DNA from: Chrysomallon squamiferum
Lineage: Eukaryota; Mollusca; Gastropoda; Neomphalida; Peltospiridae
Direction: 5' to 3'
NCBI GenBank assembly: GCA_012295275.1
Contig: CM022668.1
Location: forward strand, 5,075,214-5,122,713
Length of the DNA: 47,500 nt
The translations under genes were made by a program, and so were the position numbers. A model generated the notes under the pieces. The model had not been told where the DNA came from and did not search any database. It worked only from the letters and a program-made list of their open reading frames with translations. Below are positions 28,385-47,500 of this stretch, piece by piece (position 1 is the stretch's first letter; each line of letters opens with the position of its first letter).

Positions 28385-28579
28385 CCATTAGTAGTATTAC
28401 CATGTAGCCGGAATGCATAAATACCTCAATATTTTAAGTTCGCATTTGAATATGTAATAAAATAGTAAAGAAAAGAAAAGAAAAGTAAAAGAAAGTGAAT
28501 GTAATACTCTGTGTTAATACTACTACCGCTTGTAGCACTAGAACGACTACCAAAGGTTATTAAGAGATATAACCCAAAG

Positions 28580-28656
28580 TAAAAATATTTTCATAATTTT
28601 ATTTATTTCGTATCATTGACATGACTGCTTGTCGGGTTATCCTCCAGATTTCTCTT

Positions 28657-28667
<11 letters not shown>
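28580..28667 (-). CDS. Terminal exon: D-M-R-stop, 3' UTR and poly(A) signals
   Basis: A strong acceptor (TTTTGTTTCCTTCCAG) precedes ACATGAGATAG. With the G carried from the previous exon it encodes D-M-R and a TAG stop (28657-28659). Overlapping AATAAA signals follow on the minus strand at 28602-28607 and 28598-28603, so the transcript probably ends near 28580. Confidence 0.6.
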
Positions 28668-40637
<11,970 letters not shown>

Positions 40638-40674
40638 TTTCAGTTTTCTTTCTTCCTGTGGACAGCGATGTTGA

Positions 40675-40763
40675 ACGATACAACCAGCAGAAACGCGTGT
40701 TACTTATAAATATTCCTGCACGATGAGACCGTGTTATATGTAACAAAGTCACGTGATAACCTT
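40675..40763 (-). promoter_or_regulatory. Core promoter of the micro-exon gene (TATA box, E-box)
   Basis: On the minus strand a TATA element (TATTTATAA, 40704-40712) lies about 70 bases before the ATG, placing a start site near 40675-40680. About 40 bases further upstream is a palindromic CACGTG E-box (40750-40755). The 17-base context AGTCACGTGATAACCTT (plus strand, 40747-40763) recurs exactly at 9286-9302 and nearly so at 12577 and 10757. Confidence 0.55.
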
Positions 40764-40764
40764 T

Positions 40765-43600
<2,836 letters not shown>

Positions 43601-43783
43601 GCTTTATTTTTCTAAATAAATTTAATCAAAAATAGATAATTATTTTCATTTACATCAAGACCAAAAAAAAAAAAGGACTGAAATTTCCTTTAAAATAGGA
43701 ACAATCGAAATTCACTTAGCGTCCAAACATCCTCGTCATTTAAAGATTTTGCTCTGCATGCGAACCTGGAATTGAGGTTCATT

Positions 43784-47077
<3,294 letters not shown>

Positions 47078-47079
47078 CT

Positions 47080-47363
47080 GAAACAGTTATATAGTGATGG
47101 TATTTTAATTGTGCCAGTCTAATAGCAGTTATAGTGATAACAGTAGCCTACTGGTAACTGCTGTTTTTGTGGCAGTTTCAACAGTCTGAGGAATAGTGAT
47201 AATGAAAGTAAAAGAAGTAGTAGTAGTAGCAGTGGTAGTAATAACGTTAGTAGTAGTATTAGTGTAGAGTAGTAGTGGTAGTAGCAGGAGTGTTAGTAGC
47301 TGTACTGGTAGTAGCGGTAGTAGTAGTAGTAATTGTAGTTGCGGCAGTGGTGGTAGTAGTAAT

Positions 47364-47399
<36 letters not shown>

Positions 47400-47442
47400 A
47401 TAGTGGAAGGATTTTATTAAGTTTATTTTATTCAATTTTATT

Positions 47443-47482
<40 letters not shown>

Positions 47483-47500
47483 CATCATTGCTTTTCATTT
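47080..47500. other. CERK intron at the right edge
   Basis: It holds TAG/TGG trinucleotide arrays (from 47215) and a long poly-T (47448-47482). The frame of about 80 codons over it is compositional. Confidence 0.5.

Overview
This is a metazoan nuclear genome window, AT-rich and loaded with di-, tri- and tetranucleotide arrays and minisatellites. That repeat style, with a ceramide kinase split by phase-consistent introns, suggests a lophotrochozoan and most likely a cephalopod; the organism is an inference. Few long open reading frames exist because the coding DNA is cut into small exons, many of only 6-30 bases, so ORF length is a poor guide here.

The central object is a minus-strand secreted-protein gene that can be read from promoter to poly(A) signal at about 40.71-28.58 kb. 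It has a TATA box, a signal-peptide exon (40525-40637), a 65-nt exon with two cysteines, 17 micro-exons of 6, 9, 12, 24 or 30 nt, a 102-nt six-cysteine exon, a second 117-nt six-cysteine exon with one in-frame TGA, and a short terminal exon ending in TAG. After exon 2 every exon is phase 1-1, so any micro-exon can be skipped or added without loss of frame. The micro-exons mostly encode Thr/Pro/Ala/Lys tetrapeptides or tripeptides that together form a mucin-like linker around two cysteine-rich modules. The 22 exons sum to 624 nt, or 207 codons plus stop. The layout resembles the micro-exon genes of schistosomes, but the cysteine modules (C-x3-C-x5-C-x12-C-x6-CC and C-x9-C-x5-C-x11-C-x6-CC) recall the CLIP-domain pattern.

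Downstream of that gene (about 27.28-15.1 kb, minus strand) the middle of the array is duplicated: 18 further micro-exons and three more copies of the 102-nt cysteine exon, base-identical in all four copies although the introns differ. They either extend a giant alternatively spliced locus or belong to a headless duplicate.

The left end (1-6 kb) has three more signal-peptide first exons of the same kind: one minus (953-1083), one plus (4139-4254) and one decayed plus (3386-3472). The plus copy also has a homologous 65-nt exon 2 and a 12-nt micro-exon, but an in-frame TAA lies at the start of exon 2. Two decayed reverse-transcriptase fragments of Penelope-like type are interleaved.

The stretch 7.3-14.4 kb is a large imperfect tandem duplication with dispersed repeats and one intact micro-exon. 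The right end (43.78-47.08 kb, minus) carries the 3' part of a ceramide kinase gene in six exons, with an apparent frameshift in the last exon. The rest is intergenic or intronic DNA rich in simple repeats.
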